Origin: a bacterium
GTDB taxonomy: Bacteria; Patescibacteriota; Minisyncoccia; Phycocordibacterales; UBA10002
DNA length: 11,039 nucleotides
Direction: 5' to 3'
NCBI GenBank assembly: GCA_030649775.1
Contig: JAUSFR010000076.1
Coordinates: forward strand, 1 to 11,039
The notes under the pieces are model-generated. The model was not told where the DNA came from and searched no databases. It worked only from the letters and a program-made list of their open reading frames with translations. This document shows positions 9,245-11,039 of the stretch, piece after piece. The position numbers and the translations under genes were made by a program. Position 1 is the stretch's first letter. Each line of letters begins with the position of its first letter.

Positions 9245-11039
9245 ATGCTTCATCCTCACGGAAAGCCGGACCCCATCACCTACTTTGGCCTCACCGATTC
9301 GCGCGGAAAACGCACGCCGTTCGGCATCAAACAAAAAGACCGTTCACGTCATATGTACGTGATTGGAAAGACTGGCATGGGTAAATCCACGCTTCTTGAA
9401 AATATGGCCATTCAGGATATTCAAAATGGCCACGGTGTCTGCTTTATAGACCCGCACGGCAAGACCGCAGACCTCCTCCTTGATTACGTTCCCGAGGACC
9501 GCGTGAAAGATGTCTTATACTTTGCGCCGTTTGATATGGACTTCCCTGTATCCTTCAACATCATGGAGGACGTGGGCGCGGACAAACGACATCTTGTGGT
9601 GAACGGCCTCATGGCCACCTTTGAAAAGATTTGGGTGGACGCGTGGAGCGCGCGTATGGCGTACATTTTGCAAAATACCCTCCTCGCGCTTTTGGAGTAT
9701 CCGGGTTCAACGCTCCTTGGCGTGAACCGAATGCTCGTGGACAAAGAATATCGGAAGCTTGTGGTGAACAATGTGACCGACCCGTCGGTAAAATCATTCT
9801 GGGTTGATGAGTTCGCGAAATATACCGACCGCTACACGCAAGAGGCGACTCCGGCCATTCAAAACAAAGTGGGTCAGTTTGCCTCCAATCCGCTCATCAG
9901 AAATATCATTGGCCAGTCCAAGTCCACCTTTGACCTTCGTACGCTGATGGACGAGCGGAAGATTATCATCGTGAACCTCTCCAAAGGGAAGGTAGGTGAG
10001 GGCAACGCGAACCTCTTAGGTTCAATGTTTATCACCAAAGTGTATCTTGCGGCGATGTCGCGCGCCGATGTCACCGAAACGGAGCTTCAAAAACTTCCCA
10101 ACTTCTATCTCTATGTTGACGAGTTTCAATCGTTTGCCAACAAAAGTTTCGCGGATATTCTCTCCGAAGCACGCAAATACAAACTAAACCTGACGCTCGC
10201 GCACCAATATATTGAGCAAATGGAAGAGGAGGTAAGCGCGGCGGTCTTCGGCAACGTGGGCACGATGGTGGTATTTCGCGTGGGGGCGTTTGACGCAGAG
10301 TTCTTGGAAAAGGAGTTTATGCCCGCCATCACCGCCGAAGACCTCGTGAACCTCGGCATCTATCAAACCTATTTGAAACTCATGATTGACGGCGTGACCT
10401 CTCCGCCGTTTTCGGCAGTGACGATGCCCCCGATACAAAAGGGTGACGTATCTTTTCATGAACAGGTGATTGAAGCCTCTCGGGCGCGCTTCGCGCGCCC
10501 GAGAGCGCAGGTAGAGGAAGAAATACGCGTCTGGCACGAGCCGATACTTCCTCCGCCAAAGGAGCGCAAAGAGCCATTACCGGCCCGTACGGAAGCGCCC
10601 GCAGAGCCTCACCGCGAACGTACAGACACGCGACCTCCACAGGCACGACCTCCGCTCCCGCGTGAGGCACATCGAGAAGGGGATGCACCACGTCATGTGG
10701 ACTCACACCGCGAGGTTGCTCGCCCCGAGCAAAGACACACTCTCGCCCCCACTCCCGCGACGGTTCGCCCGGCTTTCCACGCTTCGCGTAGCGAAGCGAG
10801 ACCTTCCCCCGCACCAGCTCACACCTTCACACCCCCACGTTCGCCCGCGCCAGTGTCGCTCTCAAGCTTGAACTCGGGAGGTAAAAAGCCGAGCTCGGGT
10901 GGCGCTCACCTTTCGGAACTTAGGAAGGCTCTTTCCGAGGTAATTCAAACCGCGCAGAATTCAAGTTCTTCCGAGACATCAGCCTCACCTACTCGCGAAA
11001 TTCCTCAAAGTCCACCGAGTGTAGCGGAGAGAGGGCAGG
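9245..11039 (+). CDS. Type IV secretion/conjugation coupling-like ATPase (VirD4/TraG type), 3' end outside window
   Basis: 598 codons are open to the window end. No N-terminal TM segments, unlike classical VirD4, so it is probably a cytoplasmic hexameric DNA-translocase-like ATPase. Walker A GKTGMGKST (41-49), then IQDIQNGHGVCFIDPHGKTADLLLDYVP (conserved DPHG), an all-alpha insert (~120-235), KIIIVNLSKGKVGEG, LGSMFITKVYLAAM, Walker B FYLYVDEFQSFA with D292/E293, SEARKYKLNLTLAHQYIEQ, VFGNVGTMVVFRVG, and MIDGVTSPPFSA closing the core at ~395. From ~412 a Pro/Arg/Ala/Glu-rich, low-complexity tail of over 180 residues starts exactly at a 29-bp palindrome; a second palindrome lies in the tail. Relatives are common in Patescibacteria near pilus or type IV secretion genes, which would lie to the right. 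Predicted leaderless. Confidence 0.92.
   Translation, partial: MLHPHGKPDPITYFGLTDSRGKRTPFGIKQKDRSRHMYVIGKTGMGKSTLLENMAIQDIQNGHGVCFIDPHGKTADLLLDYVPEDRVKDVLYFAPFDMDFPVSFNIMEDVGADKRHLVVNGLMATFEKIWVDAWSARMAYILQNTLLALLEYPGSTLLGVNRMLVDKEYRKLVVNNVTDPSVKSFWVDEFAKYTDRYTQEATPAIQNKVGQFASNPLIRNIIGQSKSTFDLRTLMDERKIIIVNLSKGKVGEGNANLLGSMFITKVYLAAMSRADVTETELQKLPNFYLYVDEFQSFANKSFADILSEARKYKLNLTLAHQYIEQMEEEVSAAVFGNVGTMVVFRVGAFDAEFLEKEFMPAITAEDLVNLGIYQTYLKLMIDGVTSPPFSAVTMPPIQKGDVSFHEQVIEASRARFARPRAQVEEEIRVWHEPILPPPKERKEPLPARTEAPAEPHRERTDTRPPQARPPLPREAHREGDAPRHVDSHREVARPEQRHTLAPTPATVRPAFHASRSEARPSPAPAHTFTPPRSPAPVSLSSLNSGGKKPSSGGAHLSELRKALSEVIQTAQNSSSSETSASPTREIPQSPPSVAERGQ
10477..10505. repeat. Perfect 13-bp inverted repeat in frame in the ATPase gene
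   Basis: CTCTCGGGCGCGC (10477-10489) and its exact complement (10493-10505) are separated by TTC. Translated as SRARFARPRA at the junction between ATPase core and tail. Confidence 0.85.
10780..10798. repeat. Perfect 8-bp inverted repeat in the ATPase tail
   Basis: CGCTTCGC (10780-10787) and GCGAAGCG (10791-10798) with GTA between. It shares the CGCTTCGCG-type word with the first palindrome and encodes ASRSEA. Confidence 0.75.

Noticed and set aside
1..11039. CRISPR array or insertion sequence
   Set aside because: No regularly spaced long direct repeats with unique spacers, no transposase ORF and no terminal repeats were seen.

Overview
This window looks like a chromosomal piece of a Patescibacteria/CPR bacterium, most likely a parcubacterial lineage. 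The evidence is a divergent 16S rRNA 3' part (decoding-site variant GTACTCACCGCCCGT), compact genes, a 231-residue RsmI, a DUF4015-type wall-associated glycoside hydrolase, a VirD4/TraG-like ATPase, and tRNA genes without encoded CCA. The lineage call is inferred from these traits; no search was run.

Layout. 1-73: apparent insertion within the 16S gene. 74-~433: 3' part of 16S rRNA (+ strand). Its 3' terminus does not carry the canonical GGATCACCTCC. 434-600: trailer holding a row of hairpins, closed by a perfect terminator (659-690), so this 16S is not followed by 23S. 707-1114: strong promoter, about 370 nt of almost continuously paired sequence and an intrinsic terminator, read as an unidentified structured ncRNA. 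1244-1516: possible 90-aa single-TM protein, then a terminator. 1576-5696: probable operon tRNA-Ile(GAU), tRNA-Leu(CAG), murD, divergent-PAP2 membrane protein, murC, rsmI, from an extended -10 promoter. murD starts one base after the tRNA-Leu. 5790-5960: tiny Cys-containing ORF. 6022-6345 (-): pterin-4a-carbinolamine dehydratase. 6388-6912 (-): unknown protein. 6979-8502 (+): small two-TM protein and DUF4015 hydrolase. 8503-9215: promoter/terminator-bounded small RNA, then an operator-like dyad, a nested stem structure and an 81-codon TTG-start ORF. 9245-11039 (+, runs off the end): type IV coupling-like ATPase with a long Pro/Arg-rich tail.

Functionally the central operon couples two tRNAs with two of the four Mur ligases (cytoplasmic peptidoglycan precursor synthesis), a membrane PAP2-like protein and an rRNA methyltransferase whose target, C1402, lies at base 306 of the same window. 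The most unusual signals are: (i) the altered 16S 3' tail together with several predicted leaderless starts; (ii) two or three undescribed-looking structured RNAs; (iii) degenerate tandem repeats of period 7 (or 8) at eight places, including in-frame in murD and in the 16S insertion; (iv) perfect palindromes inserted in frame in murD, murC and the ATPase gene.
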